A stretch of 64,000 bases of DNA, taken from contig NC_063049.1 in NCBI RefSeq assembly GCF_018812025.1, positions 34,220,447 to 34,284,446 of the forward strand. Direction: 5' to 3'. Of this stretch, positions 54,250-64,000 are shown in pieces; the first letter of the stretch is position 1; each line of letters begins with the position of its first letter. Origin of the DNA: Megalobrama amblycephala. Its lineage: Eukaryota > Chordata > Actinopteri > Cypriniformes > Xenocyprididae. Made by a program: the position numbers and the translations under genes. The notes beneath the pieces were generated by a model, which saw nothing but the letters and a program-made list of their open reading frames with translations, ran no database searches and was not told where the DNA came from.

Positions 54250-54513
54250 TCTGTCTGAACCGAATTGAGCACACATTTGTGTAAGTGCGTTCATCCAGAG
54301 GAATGGGGTGGAAACCGCTATCGCCTGCCCGAGGGGAGGAGTCACCCACTGCTCCGGTTTCTCACTCTCACTGCCTGAAATAAAACCCTTCTAAGCCTTC
54401 ATCTCCAACTTTAAACCTATCATAAGGAATTTACTCATGGGAAACTGTTAAACGGACTCACTTTCCGATGGTGACCCGGACCACTTTGGCGTTTTATTTA
54501 TTAGGAAGTCATT
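54250..54513 (+). promoter_or_regulatory. heg1: Probable heg1 promoter / 5' UTR
   Basis: This GC-richer patch (CCGCTATCGCC, CCCGAGGGGAGGAGTCACCC) lies directly before the heg1 ATG and only about 0.2-0.5 kb after the presumed slc12a8 transcript end. No coding frame is supported. Promoter role is inferred from position and composition; the transcription start is unknown. The heg1 start is a double ATG (54514 and 54517), the second with the stronger context. Confidence 0.35.
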
Positions 54514-57500
54514 ATGATGGAAACGTGTGTCGCGAGAAGCGCTCACCGTGTGGTTTTCACGGTCTTTATGCTTGTCCTAAATACTGTGATTGCCGAAACT
54601 TTCACTACAGACACGGACACGGACACAGATAACCCATTAAGTACCGAACCTTTTTTTACTCGAACAACTGATTTAAAACAAACGTCCTCCTGGCCGGGGA
54701 GAGAGGCCACTGCTACAGCTGTGGATCTATCGAGTGGACCGGGGGAGATGACGGACGTTCCCGCCAGTGTGTCCATCACTGGAACGCGAGCGGGTGAGAC
54801 TTCCACGCGCCTCTGGATGACTAAAAGTGTTGTCTACAATAGATAGGCAGCTCACTAGGTTCTGCAGCAGCCTCAGTCTATAGTCAGTATAAGTAGATAA
54901 GACTAAGTTTATTTTGTGGTGTACCACAGTAGTGTTGAAATGAACCTTTTGCAGTTATAAGAAATATTACAAAGATTCCACCTCCACTCAGAAGTTGATT
55001 ATGTGATAAAGACTGAATTGTGTAAAGCACAGGAAAAATATTAAATATATTAAAATATTTTATATTTATACAATAAATGATCAATGTCAATCAATTATTA
55101 TTATTATTGAAGTTGCAGTAGCCTACTAGTAGACTAAAAAGAAGAGTTTTTACTATGCAGCTGAAGCATATTGTCAACTATTAAGTCAATGTAATAAGAT
55201 TACTTACACTCTGTTTACTCAGTTTTTGGAAGAGCATCTCTTTTAATGAATGACCTCCTTGGCTCATGAACATCCTGGTTCATAAACTGTTCCATTTTCT
55301 TGAGCCAATGAATTCTATTCAGTCTGCAGTTTGTTATTGATTATTATTATTATTTTGTGATTTAATTTTAAATAATTCCATTCCATGTAATTTTGGCATT
55401 TAAATACAATTAAATGCAGTGAATTGACTCTGATATACTCCACTCCTCAAATATTTTATAGTGAATGTTGAGTGATTGGGTATTTAAAAAAACTTTTTGC
55501 TGACGTTATGGATTAGCATTATATTGGCCAAAGGCCACTCAGCTTTCTAGGTATTGGTTTCAGAATTACTCTTTAAAAACCCCCATAAGGATTTAACAGT
55601 ACTTTCCAATGAGCTTTATAGCCTCTGATCACATTGAAGACATCAAAGGATTTGCTACCATTATTTCTGGTAATAATCATTCATGTGCCATTGGATCCAG
55701 ACGGGATATCAGTTATGTGGCACATTATTCTAACTTTATTTTCACATGCATAATTAGGAAATGTTCTGAGAAGAATGAGCTTCTTTTAAAAGCCTATAAA
55801 AATAATCGGAAGTATAAAATGTGAGCTGAGAAATATGTATTTTGTTTTCCAGACTTTTACAACTGTGATTGAGCACAATCTTTCTTGTATTTTGCATCAG
55901 TCTGAGTTAGACACATTTCATTTTTCTCATGCAGTATTGTCCAGATCATATTAAAACTACTTTGTGTAAAACAGCTTGTTCTTAGGCCTGTCTCCATCCC
56001 CATCAGTTAGAGCTGACTGGATATAATGCAATGAACATACAGTAATGCAAGCTCAAAGATCTTATGTTGAAAGACCTCTGTAATGCAAGCTGAAAGAGGC
56101 ATTTTCAGCAAGTGAGTCAATTCTTAGAATGGGACATAACCTAAAAACCTATCATGGCTTTCAACACTACAATCAACTTTGAATCCATCTCATTCTTCAA
56201 CAGATGTAAATATTGTGGAAACATTCATTTCACAATAGCTCATTTAGATTCAAATGGATTTCTGCAAACCAGAATTATGAGCGTTGTATGCTATCATTTT
56301 ATTTTGTAGCCATGTGCGACTAAGAAACAAAGCAACAAGTATGTCTTACTGTACTTTATTCAACTGATTTACATATTTTAAAAGATACAATCTAAATGAA
56401 AGTGAAAGTTTATATTAAGAGTATCTAGGGCTGATTTGTTGACCATAAAGGTGATGCTACCAAATAATTTTTTTAATAAGTGTGCACCAAGAAGCATCCT
56501 AATCCAGTCAGCGGTTCACTTGATTATAGTTTTGCCTGTGTATGAACTTCATGCAGGCAGTGACAACGCTGTAATATGGACTTTGCTAGGTCAGCTGAAG
56601 GAAGGAAACAGCAGGTCCCAATGGGTCAGATCCCCTCCATTTTTAGGGCTCAATCTTTTGTTAGGTTAGACAAGCTTGGCTGCCAATTGTTCTCCACCCA
56701 AAATCATTACATCCGCAGTCACTTCTGAAAACATCTCACATAGTTCATAAAGTTTCCCAAGGCTCACACTACATGAAGCGCACCCTAGTGGTCATGCTTC
56801 TCAAATTTCCCAATCCTGAATTTCATTATTATTAACTGTTTTGATGTTTTAAATATATAGTTTCCAATATTTTATTGTTCGTTATTTTTTCCAAACTAGG
56901 ACATTCAGAAAAACCTTTACTCATCTCTACAAATACAGCGGACTGGACGACTAGGATGGTCACAGATGAGTCCACTGAACATCTGCGGTCTGACGAAGAG
57001 CTTACCCATAATGCCACAGCCCAGTGGGAGGGTTCATCAGTAGCATCGCACAGCATCACCAGCCACCAGCCAGTGACAGAGGCCCGAACAGTGCGAGACA
57101 TTTCCGTAACGAATCTGAAAGATGTTGACACCACCGACTCGTTCTCTCACACTGATAGCACCTACATTTCCACCACCAACCGAGTCGGAGAACGCACACT
57201 GCTCTCGGTGAACTCCAACAGCACCTCTGCGTACACTGAAGACTCCAACTCCTCTGTTGCTGGGAGCTGGGAGCAAAGGACATCAGGATCCACCCAAGTC
57301 GAGGAGAAAACAGTAGAAGATGTATCTACAGTGTCTGATAAGACTGAGCCCACTTTTGAAGATCATAATGCCACCGATGCAACTCAAGGCCTCTCTTTGG
57401 AGACAGAGCAGTCAACGTTGTCCCAAGGCACTGAGTCACAGACAGGACAACCTAGTGTCACAGGACAGACCTTTGAGCAGGTGTCCGATAATGACAATCC

Positions 57501-60500
57501 AAATTCAACACCCCCGCTTACAGTGATCACTAGTGTTGAAGAGGAAACAGATGTCACATCGGTGAGCAGTGAGACATCTTATACAGAAACCGGTGACTCT
57601 GTTTCGTCTATCCCACCCTTTACCTCTGGCGAACACACCAATGCCACTAGCACATCCCAACAAAGCAGTGATTCCACAGTGACTTATTCAGTGGATACTG
57701 GTGCTTCCACTGAGTTTTCAACCGGATCTGTCAGCTCCACTGGCCGTGAGGAATCCAAAGGGTCTCCGACCCATACAGTGGAGGAGACGACCATTCGGGG
57801 CCTGACTACTGCACCCCCAGTGCTTGAGGATGTAGCCACCACAGTTGATGACTCGGTGACTTGGTCCCTTACTAGCCAAGCGCCCTTTGTCACCAAAACC
57901 GATGATCAGACAAACACGGAAGTGGTGCCAACATCTACCGCACCAACAACTCAGAGGACACAGGTTACGGAGGAAGCCACTAACAAAGCATCTACCGTCT
58001 ACAGTTCTACCAACACATTCACTACCATGCCTCCTCCCCTCACCACCCGTCAGCTCCAACCAAGCACCACACCGCAAGTGCAATCAGAACACACTACCAT
58101 CGTTACCACCGATATCGTTCAGGTGCTGCGGACGACACCCTCCACAGCTCAGGGCCCGGTTACGTCCGCTACTGGTGTACCACAGGCACCCAGTACATCT
58201 GATTCTGCTGACGTCACCACCTTGCATATAGAAACTAGTACGGCCACGCCAGGAAACACTACTGCACATGGTGGACGTGCAACAACACCTTACAGCAAAA
58301 GCACCCCGACCAGGACCACTGTGGCAGTAACCACCAGGAATCACACGGAGAGAAGCACCACAGAAATAGGAACCACAACCATGCAGATGCCTTTTAGGTC
58401 AACAGCATCAACAGGTATGATATCAACAGATATCAACAGGTATTTATACAGTGATGTACTACAGCAACATTCAGATCATCTTTTTTGTTGGTAATATTAA
58501 TGGTGCTTGTTGCACCAGTGCACAGATATTACAATTCTGTCCCATGACCGATAAATGTTCGATATAACTTTTATGTACGGTACCGTACATTTTTTGGGCT
58601 CTATCATTCATCCGGCGCAATGCGGCGCTAGGTGCGTCGCAAGTGTTTTTTGCTAGTTTCGGCCTGACGTAGTTATCATTTTCACGTCCTGCACCACGGT
58701 GTTCAAATAGCAAATGCATTTGTGTGCCCATTGGCATGCCGGTCTGAAAATGAGGTGTGTTCAGGCGCATTGTTGGCATGTTGCTATATTGAGGCAACTG
58801 AAATAGATGCCATTGACCAACTGAAACCTGGTCTAAAGTCAATAGTGCAATATATATATATATATATTTTGTTATTTAAAGAGCACGTTAGAAGAGAGCT
58901 TGCAAATTCCGCCAGATAAATAGCAAATCCACCATGGTGCGAGCGCAACTGGCTTTTAAAGAGAATGGGAGATAAGACTCTGATTGGTTTATTGCACATT
59001 ACACCCAAAACACACCCATAACTCATTAAGAGAATAGAGACAACCCTTTTAGACCATGCACCGGGTGTGCCGACCATTTTCCTCGTCGTTAAAATAGCAA
59101 AAGTGGATTTGGACATGCCCTAAGTGCACGTGCGCCGTGTGCTTTAGACCATGTGCTTAGAACGTTAAAATAGGGCACATAATGTTACAAAAGATTTCTA
59201 TTTCAAATAAATGTTGTTACTTTCTGTTCATTAAAGAATCATGAAAAAAATGTATCAATGTTTTCACAAAAAAAAAAAAGCAGCACAATCGTTTTCTACA
59301 TTGATAATAATAAGAAATGTTTCTTGAGCACCAAGTGATGTTTAATTAACAAAGTTCGGGAGGAGCATGTTCAGATAATTAACCTAATTTATATGAGAGG
59401 AGCGCAATCAGTTAATCAACTCAGTTAACGATAAAAGATATATATACAGCAACCTTACCTCTGTTCTTTGACCGTTTATCAGCATCCCTCCACCACCCCA
59501 TCTCCTCACTTCTAGTTCTTAACTGACTCTATCTAATTATATGTAAGTGTGAACTCGTGAAATCAGTATAGAAATAAATTGTATTTTAAAATATATTCAG
59601 ATAAAATATAGTTATTTTAAATTGTAATAATATGTCATATTTATTATAGTATTTAATTTTATTCATGTTTTTACTGTATTTTCAGCTTTTTTGAGTATAA
59701 CAGACTTATTTAAAAAACATTAAAAAATCTTACTGGCCCCAAAACTGTGAACAGTAGTGTGTGCATTTGTCTAAATAAATAAAAAAATGAAACACTAAAA
59801 ACTAAAATTAAATGATACAAGTGAATTTAGGCATCACAGCATTACAATGTACTGTGCAAAAAAATGGATATTCATTTTCAAATATATAAATTTTTAATAA
59901 ATTATTAGTGTTTTTAAAAGATTAACTTTAAGTGAGCGTTAGATGGAAAATAGGAGAAATGAGCATGCACAATTAAATCTACAATATTGGTTGATATATA
60001 TCAAAATATGCATAATTTATCATGCATCGATTGTGTAACGGACATTAATGATACCTTAAATCAAAGAGATGTGTGCTATTCATTTTTTTTAAATGATCAG
60101 ACTTAAAGGCATAGTCCACCCAAAAATGAAACCTCTTTCTTCATTTGCTCATCCTCATTTCGTACCAAACCTGTATGACTGACTTTGCCAAAGACTTGTA
60201 TTGTATGGACAAAAAACACTGCAACATTTCTCAAAATATCTTCTTTCATGTTCCACAGAAGAAAGACATTCATACAGTTTTGGAAAGACATGAGGTTGAG
60301 TAAATGATGACAGAGTTTTCACTTCTGTGTGGATTATCCCTAAAATCTTCACTTAGCAGGTGATAAAATAGACAAACAAGTCCTATAGACTTACACTGAA
60401 AGAGAGACTTGGGTCGGCTTTTTTGACTCAGACTAGTAAGCAACACTCTTGCAACCGCATAGCATGGTGTTACTCCTAAAACATACTCAGAATACCTTAG

Positions 60501-63490
60501 CAACCACATAGCAACATTCTAGCAACCACACTAGCATACTGAAGATGATTTTTGCACATACAAGCACCACTCCTCTTCAGAAAAAGTACAAATCTTAATG
60601 TTAAAAAAACACATTACACAATTCAGTATATATAAAATCTTTAAGTTATAACATACATTGTTTGTGACTTAACATGTTCATTTGAATTACTTCTGAACAA
60701 TTCTCTCTTTCTCCTCTGTAGGTCATGCGTGTGGGCCTAAAACCTGTGCAAATGGAGGCCGCTGTGTTAGATCAGCTGAGGGAAGTTACCACTGCCAGTG
60801 TCTGCCTGCATGGACAGGACCCTTCTGCACTGAAGGTAAGAAGCCCACTTTAAAGGGATAGTTCACCCAAAAATGAGAATTTGATATTTATCTGCTTACC
60901 CCCAGCGCATCCAAGATGTAGGTACATTTACATTACATTTATTCATTTGGCAGACGCTTTTATCCAAAGCGACTTACAAGTGAGGAATACAACAAGCGAG
61001 TCGTCATGACGAGGCAAATAGACAAGAAGTGCTCATAATACAAGTTATAGGCAGTGCTCAGATTATCCTAAGATACAATAGAGAGGGATTAGAGGAAGTG
61101 AAAGGATAGGAGTAAGAAGTTGGTAGCCAGTGAAGAGAGATGAAGAGAGGCGTGACGTGGGCTCTTTTGGGCTCGTTGAAGACGAGACGTGCTGCAGCGT
61201 TCTGAATCATTTGTAGAGGCTTGATTGTGCATGATGGCAGTCCAGCCAGAAGAGCATTGCAGTAATCAAGCCTAGAAATGACCAGGGCCTGGACCAGAAG
61301 TTGTGTTGCATGTTCTGTTAGAAAGGGCCTGATTTTCCTGATGTTGTATAGTGCAAATCTGCATGACCGAGCTGTCTTTGCAATGTGGTCTTTGAAGGAC
61401 AGTTGGTCATCAAGGATTACTCCAAGATTTCTGGCCGAATTTGACGGGGTAATTGAGGATGTACCTATCTGGATGCTGAAATCGTGATTTAGAGTCGGAT
61501 TGGCAGGGAAGACGAGAAGCTCAGTCTTAGCCAGGTTGAGCTGTAGATGATGTTCTTTCATCCATGCCGAGATGCCCGCCAGACAGCTTGAGATTCGTGC
61601 AGCTACTGTGGGATCATCTGGTTGGAATGAAAGGAAGAGTTGTGTGTCATCAGCATAGCAATGGTAGGAGAAACCATGTGCCTGAATGATGGGACCAAGT
61701 GATGTAGTGTAAATGGAGAAGAGGAGGGGTCCAAGAACTGAACCCTGAGGAACACCCGTGGTTAGTTGATGAGCTTTGGATACCTCCCCTCTCCAGGCAA
61801 CCCTGAAAGACCTTCCTGTGAGATAGGATTCAAACCAGAGAAGCGGAGTACCTGTGATGCCCAGTGATGAGAGGGTGGACAGGAGGATCTGATGATTCAC
61901 CGTGTCAAAGGCAGCAGATAGATCGAGCAGAATGAGAACTGATGATTTGGAATCAGCCTTTGCAATCCGCAGGGATTCAGTGACCGACAGCAGTGCAGTC
62001 TCAGTCGAGTGGCCACTCTTGAAACCGGATTGATTGACATCCAATTGGTTGCTCTGTGAGAGGAAAGATGACACCTGGTTGAAAACAACTCGTTCAAGTG
62101 TTTTTCCTATGAATGGTAGGAGAGAAACAGGTCTGTAGCTGTCTACAATAGATGTGTTTAATGTGGGTTTCTTAAGCAGTGGGGTTACCCGAGCCTGCTT
62201 GAATGTGTTAGGGAAAGTGCCAGTGTGGAGAGATGTGTTGATGATGTGTGTCAGTGCTGGTAAAATTGTGGGAGCGATGGCTTGTAGAAGGTGTGTGGGG
62301 ATGGGATCTAGAGGGCAGGTGGTGGGATGGCTGGAGAGGAGAAGTTTGGATACTTCTGTCTCAGTGAGGGGGGAGAATGAAGAGAGGAGGTGTGTGGCTG
62401 TGTGTGTGGTTGGTCTGAGTTCCTGTAGGTGACTTTGTTTCTTCAGTAGAACACAAATGATGATTTTTAACTGCAACCGTTGCCATCTGTCAGTCAAATA
62501 ATGCGAGTGAATGGGAACTCGAACAATAAGAGTCGAAAAAACTTGCATAGACAAATCCAAATTAAACCCTGTGGCTCGTGACGGCACATTGATGTCCTAA
62601 GACACGAAACGATCGGTTTGTGCGAGAAACCGAACAGTATTTATATCATTTTTTACCTCTAAAACACCACTATGTCCAACTGCGTTCAGCACTCGGTTAG
62701 TGAGGTCTGATAGCGCTCTGACAGTGGCAGTGATGTCTAGCACTCATTGAAGTATACGCGCGAGACATTACTGCCATTGTCAGAGCGCGATCAGACCTCA
62801 CTAACAGAGTGCTGAACGCAGTTGGACATAGTGGTGTTTTAGAGGACAGGAATTGACTGTGAGATCCCTAATGCCACAATATGTATATTAGTTATGTAAT
62901 ACATGTTTGTGACAAAAATGAGCATGGATTGATTATGCGTTGTGTTTTTCTGTAGATGTGGACGAGTGTGTGAATAGTCCGTGCCCCCAGGGTTCAGTGT
63001 GCGTCAACACAGGTGGCTCTTTCAGCTGTGAATGTGCCATGGGCTTTGACCTGGAGGATGGCCGCAGTTGTACGCAAGGTAGGTGGTCAGTTGTCCACAC
63101 TAAAATAATATCCAGAATACATACAGTTATTTCTTGGATAACTCTGTGCTATCCTCATTTAATTTGCTTTGACTTTACCCTGCAGTGAAGACATTTTTGG
63201 GCACCTTCACCGTCAACAACTCCATGCACCTCAGAAGTTCAGGTCTGCATGAGCTCCACAGAGAGATCCTACAGCTGGTATGCAACAATATGCTGCATTT
63301 CACACCTGACCTCTCCACCTTACAACCACACAATGCAGCTAATGTTATGTAGCAACCATTATGGAACATGATAAATGAATGTATTGAACATGGAGTTGGG
63401 GTTTATTTGATACATGTGTGTATTGTTTTTTCAGCTCAATGCCTCTCTCTCCACCTTCCATGGTTACAGACGCTCCACTTTGGGTAAAAG
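54514..63490 (+). CDS. heg1: Heart of glass (HEG1), 5' part with six exons; gene runs off the right edge
   Basis: Coding exons in the window: 54514-54793, 56900-58414, 60722-60835, 62956-63078, 63186-63277, 63435-63490. All are in phase. Exon 1 gives a signal peptide (hydrophobic VVFTVFMLVLNTVIA) and a TDTDTDTD run. Exon 2 encodes about 505 residues very rich in Ser, Thr and Pro, a mucin-like stem that should be heavily O-glycosylated. Exon 3 is an EGF-like module (six Cys at residues 602-634). Exon 4 is a calcium-binding EGF module (DVDEC start, Cys 641-675). Exons 5-6 begin the membrane-proximal region (VKTFLGTFTVNNSMHL, then LNASLSTFHGYRRSTLGKR). HEG1 is a single-pass receptor of endothelium and endocardium whose cytoplasmic tail binds KRIT1/CCM1; loss in zebrafish dilates the heart. 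The transmembrane and tail exons lie beyond the window. The domain order and the position after slc12a8 support the call. The mucin stem is poorly conserved, so its exact length rests on the open frame and splice sites. Confidence 0.93.
54794..56899. other. heg1 intron 1
   Basis: AT-rich unique sequence without a recognised exon, RNA gene or transposon end. The frame at 55609-55824 has no domain signature. Confidence 0.45.
58596..59176. mobile_element. Non-autonomous element with GGGCTCTAT / ATAGGGC ends in heg1 intron 2
   Basis: The left edge GGGCTCTATCATTCATCC and right edge GAACGTTAAAATAGGGC, with the inner block TTTTAGACCATGCACCGGG / TAGACCATGTGCTTAG, belong to a dispersed fish repeat with GGGCTCTATTTTAAC ends. 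The left end is decayed. A short TA run lies inside (58852-58868). No coding capacity; assignment to the Harbinger superfamily would be a guess. Confidence 0.55.
59177..59760. repeat. CACTACCG-family repeat interrupted by an unrelated insert
   Basis: Family sequence 59177-59335 (ending TTTCTTGAGCACCAAG) and 59570-59760 (AATAAATTGTATTTTAAAAT to AACAGTAGTG). The middle family motifs are replaced by 59336-59569, which has a TATA-like ATATATATACAGC and CCTCTGTTCTTTGACCG / CATCCCTCCACCACCCC. The insert could be a solo LTR or another short element. Confidence 0.6.
60103..60340. mobile_element. TTAAAGG-type foldback element
   Basis: TTAAAGGCATAGTCCACCCA to GTGTGGATTATCCCT, with CCAAACCTGTATGACTGAC and GAAAGACATTCATACAGTTTTGG as inverted arms. 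heg1 intron 2. Confidence 0.7.
60430..60540. repeat. Degenerate minisatellite of GCAACCACATA-type units
   Basis: GCAACACTCTTGCAACCGCATAGC, TTAGCAACCACATAGC, AACATTCTAGCAACCACACTAGC: related units of about 20 bp. heg1 intron 2. Confidence 0.55.
60924..62423 (-). mobile_element. 5'-truncated L2/CR1-like LINE with partial reverse transcriptase
   Basis: The minus-strand frame encodes a reverse transcriptase: DSYRPVSLLPFIGKTLERV, VLILLDLSAAFDTVNH (first catalytic Asp), GVPQGSVLGPLLF, and YADDTQLFL (catalytic YADD), then the LGVILDDQLSF and LDYCNALLAGLP blocks. The C-terminus is cut short after SLHWLP and joins the 3' end (AGTCGCTTTGGATAAAAGCG, then a TAAATGTAATGTAAATGT tail). The 7-bp duplication TGTAGGT (60917-60923 and 62424-62430) bounds the insert, about 1.5 kb. 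No endonuclease or ORF1 is present, so it is dead on arrival. The open frame extends upstream to 62587 only by read-through into the host repeat. It lies antisense to heg1 in its third intron. Confidence 0.88.
62656..62845. repeat. Long inverted repeat, 83-bp arms with 24-bp loop
   Basis: The left arm 62656-62738 (starting CCTCTAAAACACCACTATG) and right arm 62763-62845 (ending CATAGTGGTGTTTTAGAGG) pair almost perfectly over 83 bp. Forms the centre of the foldback element that the L2 copy invaded. It lies 110 bp upstream of heg1 exon 4. Confidence 0.92.
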
Positions 63491-64000
63491 GTGAGTTTCT
63501 ACTGATCTTCCAGAAGGAAGACCCAGAAGGAATATTAGGCCATACAAGGCATGAAAATCATTTCATTAAATCAAAATTTAATTGTTCATACTGTACCATG
63601 CAACTACTGGAGTGTCAATATCCTTTTACTGTACCATTATACAACGGTAGATATATTTGTGTAGGCAGGACTGTTTTATGTTTTGTACATGTGAGAAGAA
63701 TTATTGTGAAATTACAGAGTAAGACGTGTCAAAAAAAAAGGAAAACATTGCTTATAATGGGTGTAACACAAAGCACAGTTTAGTTGTTTACAGTTACTAA
63801 ACAACATTAAATGGATTAAATTAATTTGATACATTTTTAATAAAGTTAAAATATTTAATGAAATTATTAAATTCAATGGATTATCCAAAAATGGCATTAC
63901 CACATTATTAAATAAACTAATATATATATATAAAGCCTACACTTCTGTTGAAAAGTTTGAGTTTGGGAAGATTTTTTAAAAATATTTGTTAAACTTATTT
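63491..64000. other. heg1 intron 6, to window end
   Basis: AT-rich. From about 63940 a CACTACCG-family-like edge appears (CTACACTTCTGTTGAAAAGTTTG), cut by the window end. The next heg1 exons lie outside. Confidence 0.5.

Larger units (their letters stand above)
60850..62845. mobile_element. TTAAAGGG-ended foldback element split by an L2-like insertion
   Basis: The left part 60850-60923 (TTAAAGGGATAGTTCACCC ... CCAAGATGTAGGT) continues across the L2 copy at 62431 (GACTTTGTTTCTTCAGTAG) to the long palindrome ending at 62845. No coding capacity. The right terminal TIR is not seen, so the element is truncated or of a different structure at that end. heg1 intron 3. Confidence 0.65.

Noticed and set aside
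57037..58344. Several minus-strand and shifted frames over the heg1 mucin exon
   Set aside because: Shadows of a low-stop Ser/Thr-rich coding exon; the plus frame continues in phase into EGF exons.
62424..62587. N-terminal part of the apparent 509-codon reverse transcriptase frame
   Set aside because: It lies outside the target duplication, in the host foldback element, so it is not LINE protein.

Overview
This is a vertebrate (teleost) genomic window with spliced genes, long introns, low GC and many transposon relics. The repeat families (foldback elements with TTAAAGGG ends, elements with CACTACCGTTCAAAAG ends, Tc1-like and L2-like copies) look like those of cyprinid fishes such as carps, goldfish or barbs. 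The species cannot be fixed from sequence alone.

Five protein-coding genes are visible. On the minus strand at the left edge lie the first two coding exons of a TGF-beta receptor type II-like gene (6089 down to 618, continuing off the window). Head to head with it, four genes run on the plus strand: snx4 (14 coding exons, 6823-20388, complete, 434 aa), znf148 (6 coding exons, 25457-29308, complete, 804 aa), slc12a8 (13 coding exons, 34695-53618, complete, 710 aa) and the 5' part of heg1 (54514-63490 and beyond; 6 exons in the window). Splice phases sum to intact reading frames in the three complete genes. The plus-strand order matches the human 3q21 block SNX4-ZNF148-SLC12A8-HEG1 as I know it. 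The TGFBR2-like neighbour is not part of that human block.

The genes are not one pathway: endosomal sorting (snx4), transcription control (znf148), membrane transport (slc12a8) and endothelial junction/cardiac signalling (heg1). Their co-location is conserved synteny, not an operon. A compact GC-richer stretch of about 0.7 kb between the TGFBR2-like start and the snx4 start probably acts as a shared divergent promoter. A separate CpG-rich start region with a ZNF143/Staf-like site lies at about 23.46-23.65 kb, upstream of znf148.

Introns and spacers are packed with non-autonomous DNA elements, two Tc1-like transposase relics, a truncated L2-like retrotransposon nested inside a foldback element with a visible 7-bp target duplication, and microsatellites. 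No prokaryotic features, CRISPR array or phage are present. I found no convincing new molecular system. The most useful non-obvious observations are the hidden TGFBR2-like exons, the nested L2 insertion, the tRNA-like promoter boxes inside a znf148 intron element, and a THAP-like fragment in the last snx4 intron.
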